Part shown: positions 26,284-36,012 of the stretch, in pieces | Numbering within the stretch: the stretch's first letter is position 1 | Layout of the letters: each line of letters begins with the position of its first letter | From: JALHSW01 sp963720675 | Lineage (GTDB): Bacteria > Actinomycetota > Acidimicrobiia > IMCC26256 > PALSA-555 | Direction of reading: 5' to 3' | DNA: 64,000 bases | Assembly (NCBI GenBank): GCA_963720675.1 | Contig: CAVRGH010000010.1 | Location: forward strand, 1,054,001 to 1,118,000 | Position numbers and translations under genes: made by a program | The notes under the pieces: model-generated | What the model saw: only the letters and a program-made list of their open reading frames with translations | Told to the model about the DNA's origin: nothing | Databases searched by the model: none

Positions 26284-27429
26284 ATGGAGGACGTCGCCAT
26301 CGTCGGGGTGGGACTGCACCCGTTCGGTCGCTTCCCCGGAGTCTCGGGCATCGAGATGGGCGCGATCGCGATCCGTCGCGCGCTCGCCGACGCGGGCGTC
26401 GAGTGGCGGGACATCCAGTTCGCCTTCGGCGGCAGCTACGAGGTCGACAACCCCGACGCGGTGGTCGCGCTGCTCGGTCTCACCGGGATCCCGTTCACCG
26501 ACGTGTACAACGGCTGCGCCACCGCCGCGAGTGCGCTCACGCTGGCGGCGGACACGATCCGGCTCGGGGAGCACGGCCTGGGGATCGCAGTCGGGATGGA
26601 CAAGCACCTGCCCGGTGCCTTCAGCGCCGATCCCCGGCAGTACGCGTGCCCATCGTGGTACGGCGAGCTCGGCCAGTTCGTCACCACGAAGTTCTTCGGG
26701 ATGAAGATCAACAAGTACATGAAGGACCACGGCATCTCGCACTCGACGTTGGCCAAGGTCGTCGCGAAGAACTTGCGGAACGGAGTGCTCAACGAGAACG
26801 CGTTCCGTCGCAAGCCGATGACCGAGGAGGCGATCCTCGGTTCGCCGATGCTCAACTACCCCCTGACCCAGTACATGTTCTGCAGCCCCGACGAGGGCGC
26901 CGCGGCCGTCGTACTGTGTCGGGCCGAGGACGCGCACCGCTACTCCGACACACCGATCTACCTGCGCGCCACGACGGTGCGGACTCGGCGCCTCGGGGCT
27001 TTCGAGGTCCACAGCCCCTGGCTCCCGATGGAGGAGACGGTCGGCCCGACCGTCGATGCGTCACGAGCTGCGTACGAGCGCGCGGGCATCGGCCCCGAGG
27101 ACGTCGACGTCATCCAGCTCCAGGACACCGACGCGGGCGCCGAGGTCATCCACCTCGCCGAGAACGGGTTCTGCCGCGACGGCGAGCAAGAGGCGTTGGT
27201 CGCCGACGGTGCGCTCGAGATCGACGGCGCCCTGCCGGTGAACACCGACGGCGGCCTGCTCGCGAACGGCGAACCGATCGGTGCGTCGGGGCTCCGCCAG
27301 GTGCACGAGATCGTGCTGCAGCTGCGCGGGCAGGCCGGCGACCGCCAGGTGCCCGGCGACCCGAGGGTCGGATACACGCAGCTCTACGGCGCACCCGGCA
27401 CCGCCGGCGTGTCGATCCTCTCCCGCTAG
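26284..27429 (+). CDS. Ltp/SCP2-type thiolase
   Basis: 381-residue thiolase-fold protein of the lipid-transfer-protein (SCP2-x) subgroup. The nucleophile Cys is present (Y-N-G-C-A-T-A-A-S-A-L, about residue 79). The late catalytic loop reads N-G-E-P-I-G-A-S-G-L, with Glu where classical thiolases have G-H-P, as is common in this subgroup. It would cleave a 3-ketoacyl-CoA, or act as an aldolase like Ltp2, with the DUF35 protein just upstream. A good Shine-Dalgarno (GAGAGAGGA) precedes the ATG. The frame is intact. Confidence 0.85.
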   Translation: MEDVAIVGVGLHPFGRFPGVSGIEMGAIAIRRALADAGVEWRDIQFAFGGSYEVDNPDAVVALLGLTGIPFTDVYNGCATAASALTLAADTIRLGEHGLGIAVGMDKHLPGAFSADPRQYACPSWYGELGQFVTTKFFGMKINKYMKDHGISHSTLAKVVAKNLRNGVLNENAFRRKPMTEEAILGSPMLNYPLTQYMFCSPDEGAAAVVLCRAEDAHRYSDTPIYLRATTVRTRRLGAFEVHSPWLPMEETVGPTVDASRAAYERAGIGPEDVDVIQLQDTDAGAEVIHLAENGFCRDGEQEALVADGALEIDGALPVNTDGGLLANGEPIGASGLRQVHEIVLQLRGQAGDRQVPGDPRVGYTQLYGAPGTAGVSILSR

Positions 27430-27515
27430 CGAGGTCGCGAAGCGCGGAACCTCGCGTCGGGGTGCTGGTCGGGGCGCGGGACCGGCCCGGCAGCGGGAGC
27501 CCGGTCCCTCACGGG

Positions 27516-27534
27516 GCGAGTATTGTATTCTCGC
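27516..27534. promoter_or_regulatory. Class I palindromic operator (best copy)
   Basis: GCGAGTAT-TGT-ATTCTCGC is a near-perfect palindrome (one mismatch between 8-bp arms). It lies 26 bp before the GTG of the ACAD operon. A TACATT hexamer (27546-27551) ends 8 nt before that GTG, so the transcript may be leaderless with the operator over the promoter upstream region. Confidence 0.6.
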
Positions 27535-27559
27535 TTTCCGATAACTACATTCTACTGCC

Positions 27560-28631
27560 GTGGACACCCGGGACACGGCCGAGCAGGCCGAGCTGCGGCG
27601 GGCGGCCCGACAGCTCGCGCGGGAGCTGGGACCGAGCACGGTGGCCGAGCTCGACGACGAGACCCGGGCCAAGCGCCTCGCCACCGCGGTGCGGGACGCC
27701 GGGTGGCTCGAGCTGCGCGACGCCACCGCTCACGAGGGAGGAGGTCCCGTCGCTCCCCTCGCCACGGGTGTCGAAGCGGCGATCCTCGCCGAGGGGCTCG
27801 CGGAGTGCGTCGCCGACGTGGCGTTCGCCGGACCCGTCCTCGCCGCCGACCTGGCCCGTCGAGCCGGCCTCGGCCCCACCGAGTGCTCGTCCGTCGCCTT
27901 CGCCCCCGATCTCGTCGGCCCCGCGATCGTTCACGGGCCGGGTGACCACGACGACCCTCCACGCGGTCGACGTCGCGACCGATCACAGCGGCGCGGCCTA
28001 CGTGCTGGTGCCCGCGGGCACGGAGCACCGTCTCGCGCTGGTGCAGGTCACCGGTGCGGCAGTCGACGTCGGCGATGGTGCCGACCTCACGAGGCGGACG
28101 CGCCCGATCCCTGCCGGCACGTCCGTCGTCGAGATTCCCGGCCAGCAGCGAGCATTGACCTCCGACGACCTCGACTCCTGGAGCGCCCTGGGCCTCGCGC
28201 TCACGAGCGCCGACCTCGTGGGGCTCATGCGCGGCGTCCTCGACCTCACGGTCGCGTACGCGGCCGAGCGGCGCCAGTATGGCGTCCCGGTCGGATCCTT
28301 CCAGGCAGTGCAGCACCTCCTCGCCGAGGCGTGCTGCCTGATGGAGGGGTCGGTCAGCGTCGCACTGCACGCGTCGTGGGCGGTCGACGACCTTCCGGCC
28401 GCCGAGGCGCTCGCGTCCGGACGGATCGCCAAGACGTACTGCGCGCGTGCCGCCCGCACGGTGTGCGAGACCGCGGTACAGGTGCACGGTGGCATCGGCA
28501 ACACGTGGGAGTGCATGGCACACGTGTTCCTGCGGCGCGCGCTCCTCTCGTCGCAGTGGTTCGGCGACGACGGCGAGCAGCTCCGCCGGATCGAGCGAGC
28601 GCGGCTGGGGGCGGTCGATGGACTTTCGTGA
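27560..28631 (+). CDS. Acyl-CoA dehydrogenase, small-subunit type (one frameshift)
   Basis: About 356 residues of an acyl-CoA dehydrogenase with a poorly conserved N-terminal half and a recognisable C-terminal domain (E-R-R-Q-Y-G-V-P-V-G-S-F-Q-A-V-Q-H, then Q-V-H-G-G-I-G). This is the pattern of the minor subunit in heterotetrameric ACADs such as FadE26-FadE27 or ChsE1-ChsE2. An extra C near 27943 shifts the frame. The GTG start at 27560 has no Shine-Dalgarno, consistent with a leaderless transcript. It overlaps the next ACAD by 14 bp, so the two probably form an alpha2beta2 complex acting on a bulky acyl-CoA. Confidence 0.8.
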
Positions 28632-29751
28632 CTCACCCGCGGAAGCGGAGTTCCGCGGCCGCCTGCGCGACTGGCTCGCCGAGCACAACCCCGGCCTCCC
28701 CGCCTCCTCGACCGACGACGAGTACTGGGCCCGGCAGGCCGAGTGGCACACCGCGCTCTACGACGCCGGCTTCTTCGGCCTGAGCTGGCCCGCCCGCTTC
28801 GGCGGCCACGACCTGCCGACGGTCTTCGACGTGATCCTCGACGAGGAGCTCGCCGCGGCGGGCGCGCCACCGCGCCCGAGCCTCGGCTACCTCGTGCAGG
28901 GGATCTCCACCCACGGCAGCGACGCGATCAAGGACCGGTTCCTCCCCGGGCTCATCAGCGGGCGTGAGCGCTGGTGCCAGGGCTTCAGCGAACCCGACGC
29001 GGGATCCGACCTCGCGGCGCTGCGCACCACCGCCACGCTCGACGGCGACGAATACGTGATCGACGGCCACAAGATCTGGACCAGCTACTCCGACGTCGCC
29101 GACTGGTGCATCCTGCTCGCGCGTACCGACCCCGACGTCGCGAAGCACAAGGGGCTCTCCGCGTTCGCGGTCCCCATGGACCAGCCCGGGATCGAGCAGC
29201 GGCCCTTGAAGATGATCAACGGCATCACCACGGAGTTCGGGCAGGTGTTGTTCGACGGTGCGCGCGTCGCAGCCGGGAACATGATCGGCGAGCCGGGCGA
29301 GGGATGGCGCCTCGCGATGACCGTCGTCAGCCACGAGCGCGAACCCGGCGAGCTCGGCTACGTCGCCCGGTACGCCAAGACCGTGAAGGAGATGGAGCAC
29401 AAGGCGGCCACTGCCCCGAGCCCGCTGCGCAGCGACCAGCGCGAGCAGGTTGCCTGGGCCCACGTGCAGGTGGAGATGCTCCGCCGGCACGTCTGTCGCC
29501 GACTGTCCGAGCGACTGGACGGTGTCGAACACGGACCCGGCGGCTCGATCGACAAGCTCCTCATGACGTGGGTCGAGCAGAGCGTCGGCACCGCGGCACT
29601 GGCTCTGGCAGGCTCCACCACAGTGCTCGATCCCGACGACGTGGCCCTGAAGCTGTACCTCTACAGCCGCGCCCAGAGCGTCATGGGTGGGACCTCGCAG
29701 ATCCAGAAGAACATCGTCGCCACCCGGATCCTCGGCCTCCCCACGGCCTGA
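28618..29751 (+). CDS. Acyl-CoA dehydrogenase, large-subunit type
   Basis: 377-residue acyl-CoA dehydrogenase, intact. FAD and substrate motifs: W-C-Q-G-F-S-E-P-D-A-G-S-D-L, K-I-W-T-S-Y-S-D-V-A-D-W and the C-terminal M-G-G-T-S-Q-I-Q-K-N. The ATG lies inside the 3' end of the preceding small-subunit gene. It introduces the alpha,beta double bond, probably only as a complex with its partner. The F-S-E-P-D-A-G-S-D-L type is common in sterol side-chain ACADs. Confidence 0.88.
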   Translation: MDFRDSPAEAEFRGRLRDWLAEHNPGLPASSTDDEYWARQAEWHTALYDAGFFGLSWPARFGGHDLPTVFDVILDEELAAAGAPPRPSLGYLVQGISTHGSDAIKDRFLPGLISGRERWCQGFSEPDAGSDLAALRTTATLDGDEYVIDGHKIWTSYSDVADWCILLARTDPDVAKHKGLSAFAVPMDQPGIEQRPLKMINGITTEFGQVLFDGARVAAGNMIGEPGEGWRLAMTVVSHEREPGELGYVARYAKTVKEMEHKAATAPSPLRSDQREQVAWAHVQVEMLRRHVCRRLSERLDGVEHGPGGSIDKLLMTWVEQSVGTAALALAGSTTVLDPDDVALKLYLYSRAQSVMGGTSQIQKNIVATRILGLPTA

Positions 29752-29792
29752 GCCCGCGGTGTTCGAAGCCCGGCACCCGAGAGAGAGTACGA

Positions 29793-30594
29793 ATGGACTA
29801 CGACCTGCCCGCCGTGATCCGCGTCGAGGCCGACGGCCCGGTGCGGATCGTCCGGCTCGCCCGGCCCGAGCACCTCAACGCGATCAACGAAGAGCTGCAC
29901 CTGGGACTGACCGAGCTCTTCCCGCAGCTCGAGCGCAGATCCCGACGCGCGCACCGCCGTCATCACGGGAGAGGGCCGTGCGTTCTCGGCCGGCGGCGAC
30001 TTCGACCTCCTGGATCGGATGGCCGAGGACCGGGCCCTCCGCCGGTCCGTGATCGCCGAGGGCCGTGAGCTCGTCCTCAACATGCTCCGGTGTCGGCTCC
30101 CCGTCGTCGCCGCCGTCAACGGTCCGGCGGTCGGCCTCGGGTGCAGCGTCATCGCGCTGTCCGACGTCGTGTACCTCGCGGAGTCGGCGTACCTCTCGGA
30201 CCCGCACGTGACCGTCGGTCTCGTCGCGGCCGACGGAGGCCCGCTGACCTGGCCGCTGCACACGAGCCTGCTCCTCGCCAAGGAGTACGCCTTCACCGGC
30301 GACCGCATCAGCGCCGAGCGCGCGCGGGAGATCGGACTGGCGAACCACGTGCTGCCCGACGACGAGATGTTCCCCGCGGCACTCGCCACGGCCCACAAGA
30401 TCGCGAAGCTGCCGAAGCAGGCGGTGGAGGCGACGAAGCGGGTGCTGAACCTGCACGCCGAGCGGGCGGTCCTGGCCACGATCGACTTCGCGATGGCGTC
30501 GGAGAGCGAGTCGTTCGACACCGACGACCTCCGAGCCAACGTCGACCGGTTCCTCGGCCGCACCGCCTCCCCGGGCAGCGACCCGACCGGGTGA
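29793..30594 (+). CDS. Enoyl-CoA hydratase/isomerase family protein (one frameshift)
   Basis: About 266 residues of crotonase fold. Oxyanion-hole segments are F-S-A-G-G-D-F-D-L-L and V-N-G-P-A-V-G-L-G-C. An extra A before GATCCC near 29938 breaks the frame within E-R-D-P-D-A-R; removing it restores the fold. The segment L-V-A-A-D-G-G-P-L-T-W-P is typical of EchA-type hydratases. It sits between two ACAD pairs and its TGA overlaps the next ATG, consistent with hydration of the enoyl-CoA they make. Confidence 0.8.
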
Positions 30595-31757
30595 TGCTCC
30601 CCGACACGGAAGGCGTCGAGATCGCCGACTACCGCCTGGCGCTGCACGCCTGGCTCGACGAGCACCACGACGAGCTCGCACCGCGGTACGCGCCGCCGGG
30701 CACGCTCGACGAGCACGTCGCGCAGATGCAGCGGGTGAAGTCGCTGCTGTTCGACGCGGGATGGATGCGGTACGGCTGGCCCGAGCGCGTGGGTGGGTTC
30801 GGCGGCTCGCCGATGCTCCGCACCGAGCTCGGGGCGGCGATCGCCGGGCGCGACCTGACCGATCCGGGCCTCTACTCCCTGGTCGAGGTCCTCGCGCCGA
30901 CGCTCATCGACTACGCGCGACCCGAGCTCGCGGCCGAGGTCGTCCCCCGGCTGCTCTCGGGTGCCGAGATGTGGTGTCAGGGGTTCTCCGAGCCCGGTAC
31001 CGGGAGCGACCTGTCGTCGTTGACGTGCCGCGCGCAGCCCGACGGCGACCCCGCGACCGCGTCGACCTGGGTCATCACGGGTCAGAAGGTCTGGACCAGC
31101 CTCGCCCAGTACTCCGAGCGTTGCGTGCTCCTGACGCGCACCGGCGCGCCCGATTCGCGGCACCGGGGCATCACCGCGTTCTTCGTCGACATGGACTCGC
31201 CCGGGATCTCCGTCGCGCCGCTCGAGATGATCAACGGGATGCACGAGTTCGCCGAGGTGTTCTTCGACGATGTGGCGATCCCGGCCGACCGCATGCTTGG
31301 CGAGCTGCACGGAGGTTGGTCCGTCGCCATGAGCATCCTCCCCTATGAGCGGTCCTCCTGCTTCTGGCAACGCATCGCCTACCTCTACCGGCGGCTCCAG
31401 GTGCTGGTGGAAGCCGCTCCCGACGACGACCGCACCGCGGAGGTCGTGGGCGACGCGCTCGTGCAGCTCCATGCGCTCCGGGCCCGTTCCCGTGCAACGC
31501 AGCATCGACTCGCCGGTGGAGCGACCCTCGGCGCCGAGACATCGATCGACAAGGTGCTGGTCGCGACCGCGGAGCAGGCGGTGTACGACGCAGCGCGCCG
31601 ACTCCTCCCCGGGGTCGTCGAGCTGGACGACAGCGCGCGCGGCGCGACCTGGCGCAGCGAGTACCTCTACTCCCGCGCCGCGACGATCTACGGCGGCACC
31701 GCCGAGGTGCAGCGCAACATCATCGCCCGGCGTCTGCTCGACCTCGGGGACGAGTGA
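30594..31757 (+). CDS. Acyl-CoA dehydrogenase, large-subunit type
   Basis: 387-residue acyl-CoA dehydrogenase, intact. It has W-C-Q-G-F-S-E-P-G-T-G-S-D-L, K-V-W-T-S-L-A-Q-Y, and Y-G-G-T-A-E-V-Q-R-N-I at the C-terminus. The ATG overlaps the hydratase stop and the stop overlaps the next ACAD start, so it pairs with the 31757-32725 small subunit. This gives a second heteromeric dehydrogenase in the same operon, implying two rounds, or two different steps, of alpha,beta-dehydrogenation. Confidence 0.88.
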   Translation: MLPDTEGVEIADYRLALHAWLDEHHDELAPRYAPPGTLDEHVAQMQRVKSLLFDAGWMRYGWPERVGGFGGSPMLRTELGAAIAGRDLTDPGLYSLVEVLAPTLIDYARPELAAEVVPRLLSGAEMWCQGFSEPGTGSDLSSLTCRAQPDGDPATASTWVITGQKVWTSLAQYSERCVLLTRTGAPDSRHRGITAFFVDMDSPGISVAPLEMINGMHEFAEVFFDDVAIPADRMLGELHGGWSVAMSILPYERSSCFWQRIAYLYRRLQVLVEAAPDDDRTAEVVGDALVQLHALRARSRATQHRLAGGATLGAETSIDKVLVATAEQAVYDAARRLLPGVVELDDSARGATWRSEYLYSRAATIYGGTAEVQRNIIARRLLDLGDE

Positions 31758-32725
31758 TGGACGCGGCCGAGCACGAGCTGATCCGATCCACCGTCGAGAG
31801 CGCCATCGCGAGCGCCGGGCCCTCGGCGGACGCGACGGCGGTCGACGGGGCACTCGCCGCGCTCGGGTGGCGAGAGATGCTCGAGACCGAACCACGCGAC
31901 GCGATCGAGATCGTGTTCGGTTCGCTCGGCCGCGCGAACGCGACCGCGACCGTGCTGGATGACGTTCTTGCCTCCGTGCTCGGCGTGGAGCCGCGCCCCG
32001 ACCTCGCGGTCATCCTCCCCCCATTCGCCACGTGGGACGCACCGGGGCGGGTCGACGGTGACCGAGTGGACGCGGTGGGGTTGGCCACGGCCCGCGCCGC
32101 GACGGCCGACGAGCTGCTCGTGGTGTGCGCCGCGGCCACCGGGCTCACCATGGTGAGCGCGCCGCGCGCCGATGCGACGATCGACTCCGTGCAGGGGATC
32201 GACCCCGACGGCGAGCTGAAGTCGGTCAGCGTGGAGTCCGGAGCGGACGCCACACCGCTCGACGCCGCAGCCTGGGAGGGGGCCGTCGCGGTCGCTCGAC
32301 CGCGCGCTCGCCCGGCAGATCGCCGGCGCCGACCGAGCCATGCTCGACCTCGCGCGCACCACGCCGTGGAACGAGTGCAGTTCGGGCGCCCGATCGCAGG
32401 GTTCCAGGCGGTGCGCCATCGGCTGGCCGACGCGCTCGTGGCCGTCGAGTCCCTCGACGCGAGCGTCGGCGCCGCGTGGGACGAGCCGAGCTCGGACGCC
32501 GCGGCGCTCGCGAAGGCCGTGGCCGGGCAGAGCACCCGGACGGTCGCGGCCCACTGTCAGCAGGTGCTCGCCGGCGTCGGCTTCACGACCGAGCATCCCT
32601 TCCACCGGTACCTGAAGCGCACGATCGCGCTCGATGGACTGTTCGGCTCGGGTGACCGGATCACGCTCGACCTCGGCCGAGCCCTGCTCAGCACCCGGCA
32701 CGTCCCGACCGTGATCGAGCTGTGA
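31757..32725 (+). CDS. Acyl-CoA dehydrogenase, small-subunit type (two compensating frameshifts)
   Basis: 322-residue protein with the C-terminal ACAD domain (V-E-R-V-Q-F-G-R-P-I-A-G-F-Q-A-V-R-H) but little N-terminal conservation, as expected for a heteromeric partner of the preceding ACAD. A stretch of about 22 codons from about 32298 to 32362 is out of frame: the other frame encodes L-D-R-A-L-A-R-Q-I-A-G-A-D-R, a proper ACAD helix. Opposite single-base errors at the two ends cancel, leaving an apparently open gene with a scrambled patch. The ATG overlaps the upstream stop. Confidence 0.78.
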   Translation: MDAAEHELIRSTVESAIASAGPSADATAVDGALAALGWREMLETEPRDAIEIVFGSLGRANATATVLDDVLASVLGVEPRPDLAVILPPFATWDAPGRVDGDRVDAVGLATARAATADELLVVCAAATGLTMVSAPRADATIDSVQGIDPDGELKSVSVESGADATPLDAAAWEGAVAVARPRARPADRRRRPSHARPRAHHAVERVQFGRPIAGFQAVRHRLADALVAVESLDASVGAAWDEPSSDAAALAKAVAGQSTRTVAAHCQQVLAGVGFTTEHPFHRYLKRTIALDGLFGSGDRITLDLGRALLSTRHVPTVIEL

Positions 32726-33537
32726 CCGGCCACGGCAACGACGACGTGCGGCGTGTCTCGGCTTCGGGCATGACCGCGCTGGTCAGCGACCTGGGCTTCC
32801 TCCCCACGTTCGCCGCCGTGGACGAGGAGCGCCTGCACCGCAAGCAGCGCCTCGCGGCCTCGTTCCGCCTGTTCGCCAAGTTCGGGTTCGACGAGGGTGC
32901 CGCCGGCCACATCACCATGCGTGATCCCGAGCACCTCGACCGCTTCTGGCTCAACCCGGCCGGGATGAGCTTCCGGCACGTCGGCGTCTCCGATCTGATC
33001 TGCGTCGACCACTCCGGCCGACTCGTGGAGGGCGACGCGCGCGTCAACCGAGCCGCATTCGCGATCCATTCGCAGGTGCACGCGGCACGCCCCGACGTGG
33101 TCGCGGCCGCGCACTCGCACTCGCTCCACGGCAAGGCATGGTCGTCGCGGGGGCGGCTCCTCGATCCGATCACCCAGGACGCGTGCGGGTTCTTCGAGGA
33201 CCACGCGCTGTTCGACGACTTCACCGGCGTGGTCTTCGACCCCGAAGAGGGCAAGCGCATCGGTGATGCCCTCGGGGACACCAAGGCGGTGATCCTCCGC
33301 AACCACGGCCTCCTCACGGTCGGGCATTCGGTCGACGCGGCCGTGTGGTCGTTCATCGCGATGGAGCGGACCTGTCAGGCGCAGCTGCTCGCCGAGTCCG
33401 CCGGGACGCCGGTGCTCATCGAGGCCGCGATGGCGCGCACCACTGCTGCGCAGGTCGGGTCACCGGCCGCCTGCTACCGCGCCTTCCAGCCGCTCTACGC
33501 GATGATCACGCGCGAGCAGCCCGACCTCTTCGACTGA
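32722..33537 (+). CDS. Class II aldolase/adducin family protein
   Basis: 271-residue protein of the class II aldolase (fuculose-aldolase-like) fold. It has G-A-A-G-H-I-T-M-R, the metal-binding A-H-S-H-S-L-H-G motif and a later N-H-G-L-L-T-V-G. Such proteins bind Zn and perform aldol or retro-aldol cleavage, though many adducin-like members have no known reaction. GTG start at 32722 overlaps the ACAD stop. As last gene of the ACAD operon it could cleave a beta-hydroxyacyl-CoA, replacing a thiolytic step (inference). Confidence 0.8.
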   Translation: MTGHGNDDVRRVSASGMTALVSDLGFLPTFAAVDEERLHRKQRLAASFRLFAKFGFDEGAAGHITMRDPEHLDRFWLNPAGMSFRHVGVSDLICVDHSGRLVEGDARVNRAAFAIHSQVHAARPDVVAAAHSHSLHGKAWSSRGRLLDPITQDACGFFEDHALFDDFTGVVFDPEEGKRIGDALGDTKAVILRNHGLLTVGHSVDAAVWSFIAMERTCQAQLLAESAGTPVLIEAAMARTTAAQVGSPAACYRAFQPLYAMITREQPDLFD

Positions 33538-33564
33538 ACTTCGGATCCTCGACCCTGGTCCCCG

Positions 33565-34979
33565 CTACTTCCCGATGTCGGAGTGGACCGCCGCGGCGAT
33601 GAGGTCATTGGAGTCCGCGGCGGTGAGGAACCCGGCAGCGCGAGCTGACTTCGTCGCACGGGTCCAGGCGGCTACGAACCTGCCGTGGGTCGGGTACAGC
33701 CTCTCGAGCCGAGTCGCGTCGAACGGCACGGTCGAGCCGAACAAGAAGCAGAACGAATTGCCCCCGGTCGACCTGCCGCCCAACGTCGCGACGGGTGCGT
33801 CCACGGCGGGGGTGCGGATGCCGCCGAGCGCGTTGCCGTTCGCGTCGGTGGCGAAGACGACGGGACTGGTTCCAGTGGTCTCGAGCCGGGGTGCGACGGG
33901 CGGCGGGATGCCCTTCGTCACCCAGCGATTGAGCCGCGAGAACGCCGCGTCGAGGACGTAGTGAGCCGGCCCGCTGTTGATCGGCGCGCCACACTCGAAG
34001 CTCTCGCTCGGTCGACTGGTGGGATGCTGCATCGCCGCGAGCAGCGCGACGGAACCCTGGCCGTCGCCGGTGTCCTCGGCCTGGATACCGAGCCCGTAGT
34101 TGTCGTAGTGCGCGGTACCCGCGGCCTCCCACAGCCGGTAGGTGCTCGGTGTCCGGTTGACGGGCGCCGAGGTTGCTGAAGGAGACGTCGGTCTCCGTCT
34201 GGAGCACGAGCACGGGCACACCGACGTCGTCGCGGATGGGAGGGCCACCCGCACGGCTGTGGAGGAGGAAGCCGTCGTAAACGTTGGCGACTGGCTGCAT
34301 TGCGTCGATGTAGCTGACGAGCCGGATCGCGGATTGGGACTCGCCGATCGCGATGACGTGCGCCGGCTTCAGTCCGCCGAGCATCGTGCGAGCGTCGTTC
34401 CGGATCGGTTCGTCCAGCCTGCGAGAAGATGTCGTCCGCGTAGTCGTCGCCGGGGTGCGCCAGGTTGGCGTACCGGACGGCGTCCCCGCGCTGCGGATCG
34501 GTGGACTGGAGCGCGTCCACCCCGACCTTCTGCGCCGAGACACCGACCCACGCGAAGCCCTCGCGGATCAGCTCGTTGTGTCCGAGCATCCAGTCGGGGC
34601 CCGCGTCTGCGCCTCCGCTCACGTTCAACCATTCCACGATGACCGTTCCGTTGAACCGGTGCGGATCTGTCGGTCGCATCACGACGGCGCGGGTCATGTA
34701 CGGCGCGGTGGCGGTCGCGGCGACGCTGACCTTCCCATCGGCACCGATCGGCCCAGTGGGTTCGTACACGGTCGCAGTTCCCGACAGGAAGAACTCGGAC
34801 TGCTGGTACCCGACGACCTTCGGATCGAAGGACGTGAACCCAGGCACGACCGGCTGACCGCCACCGCCGGTCGCGGGAGTCACGCTGGGACTCGCGGCGG
34901 AAGCACCCGCGCTCGGAAACCCGAGCATCAGAGCCAGTGAGCATGCGCACAACGTCAACGTGAGCCGACCAGATCCCAT
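33565..34979 (-). CDS. Secreted alpha/beta-hydrolase domain protein (two frameshifts)
   Basis: About 470 residues of the large alpha/beta-hydrolase-10 type. It starts with a Sec signal peptide (M-G-S-G-R-L, a hydrophobic core, cleavage near A-S-A-A-S). The nucleophile motif is G-E-S-Q-S (in V-I-A-I-G-E-S-Q-S-A), a G-x-S-x-S variant. Breaks near 34420 and 34165 separate three frames that join smoothly. It probably acts outside the membrane as an esterase. It is the last gene after the second hydrolase on the minus strand and converges on the aldolase gene. Confidence 0.72.
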
Positions 34980-35037
34980 GGACCGTTCTCTCTTCCCAGG
35001 CGCTCGCTCGACCCGAGTCGACCGCCTGACTGACTGG

Positions 35038-35984
35038 CTACACCTTAGCCCGCTCGAAGATCGCACCGAGCCCAAGTACCGATCCGCGCGAACGCGTCGG
35101 CGGCGGCCGGGACACCGAAGTTGATGAACCCGTGCGGCTGGCCCGCGAAGCAGACCTCCTCCACGGGTACCCCTGCCTCGTCGAGGCGACGGCGCGTACG
35201 CACGCCCCTCGTCGCGGAGCACGTCGCAACCGCCGAGGACGACGAGCGCGGGCGGGAGGTCGGCCAGGCTGGCCGCCTGCAGCGGTGCCGCGAACTGGTC
35301 CTTGCTGAGGTCGCGCCCACCTGAGTAGCGCTGCCAGTACTCGTCCATGCTCGAGCGGGTGAGCACGATCCCGTCGAACTCCGTGCGCGACGGGTGCTCC
35401 CACGAGTCCCCGTCGGTCCCGGGGTACATGCAGCACTTGGCCGGCGAGCGGCACCGTGTCGCTGCCCTCGCAGGCGCAACGCGACCGCTGCCGCCAGGGT
35501 CCCGCCCGCGCTCTCGCCCGCCACCACCACGCGCTCGGGTGCGGCCCCGAGCGTAGGGCGCGTTGGCGAGTGCCCAACGCGTGATCGCCTCGCAGTCGTC
35601 GAGCCCGGCCGGATACGGATCCTCCGGCGCCAGTCGATACCCGACCGACACCACCGTCGCGTGCGCCGCATGCGCGAGCTCGCGGGCCACGTTGTCCATG
35701 ATCCCGATGCTCCCGATGCAGAACCCACCACCGTGGAAGTACACGACCACGCCGGCGGGTGGTTCGTCGTGCCGGTAGATCCGGATCGGGATGCCGTCGA
35801 CGATGTCGTCGACGACGTCGGCGATGTCGCGCGTCGGAGGCTCGATCTCCGGGCCGCGAGCCAGCGCCAGGATCTCCGGTGGGAGGTCGGCGAGGGACAG
35901 GGGTGTTGCATGGAACGGGTTCGCCTCGAAGTGCTCGACGACACGCGGGTCGAGCACCCCCTCCTTCACTGCCTCGTCGCTCAT
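35038..35984 (-). CDS. HSL-type alpha/beta-hydrolase (about five frameshifts)
   Basis: About 315 residues of the hormone-sensitive-lipase family. The oxyanion motif H-G-G-G-F, the nucleophile elbow G-E-S-A-G-G, and the catalytic His in G-Q-P-H-G-F are all present but distributed over three frames. Shifts lie roughly at 35550, 35475, 35440, 35205 and 35060. The last lets the protein end I-F-E-R-A-K-V at 35038 instead of a premature stop at 35045. This is an intracellular carboxylesterase. Its density of breaks is the highest on the left half of the window; it could be a true pseudogene, but conserved catalytic residues argue for sequence error. Confidence 0.65.
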
Positions 35985-36012
35985 CGGTCGTTGGCTCCGG
36001 GTCGTCCAGCCG

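Noticed and set aside
29661..31895. Long minus-strand frame opposite hydratase and ACAD genes
   Set aside because: Low-complexity Arg/Ser-rich translation; the plus strand has intact motifs and coupled starts.
33565..35984. Calling both hydrolases true pseudogenes
   Set aside because: Catalytic residues and ends are conserved across all breaks and similar indels occur in neighbouring functional-looking genes, so sequence error is more likely; not excluded.
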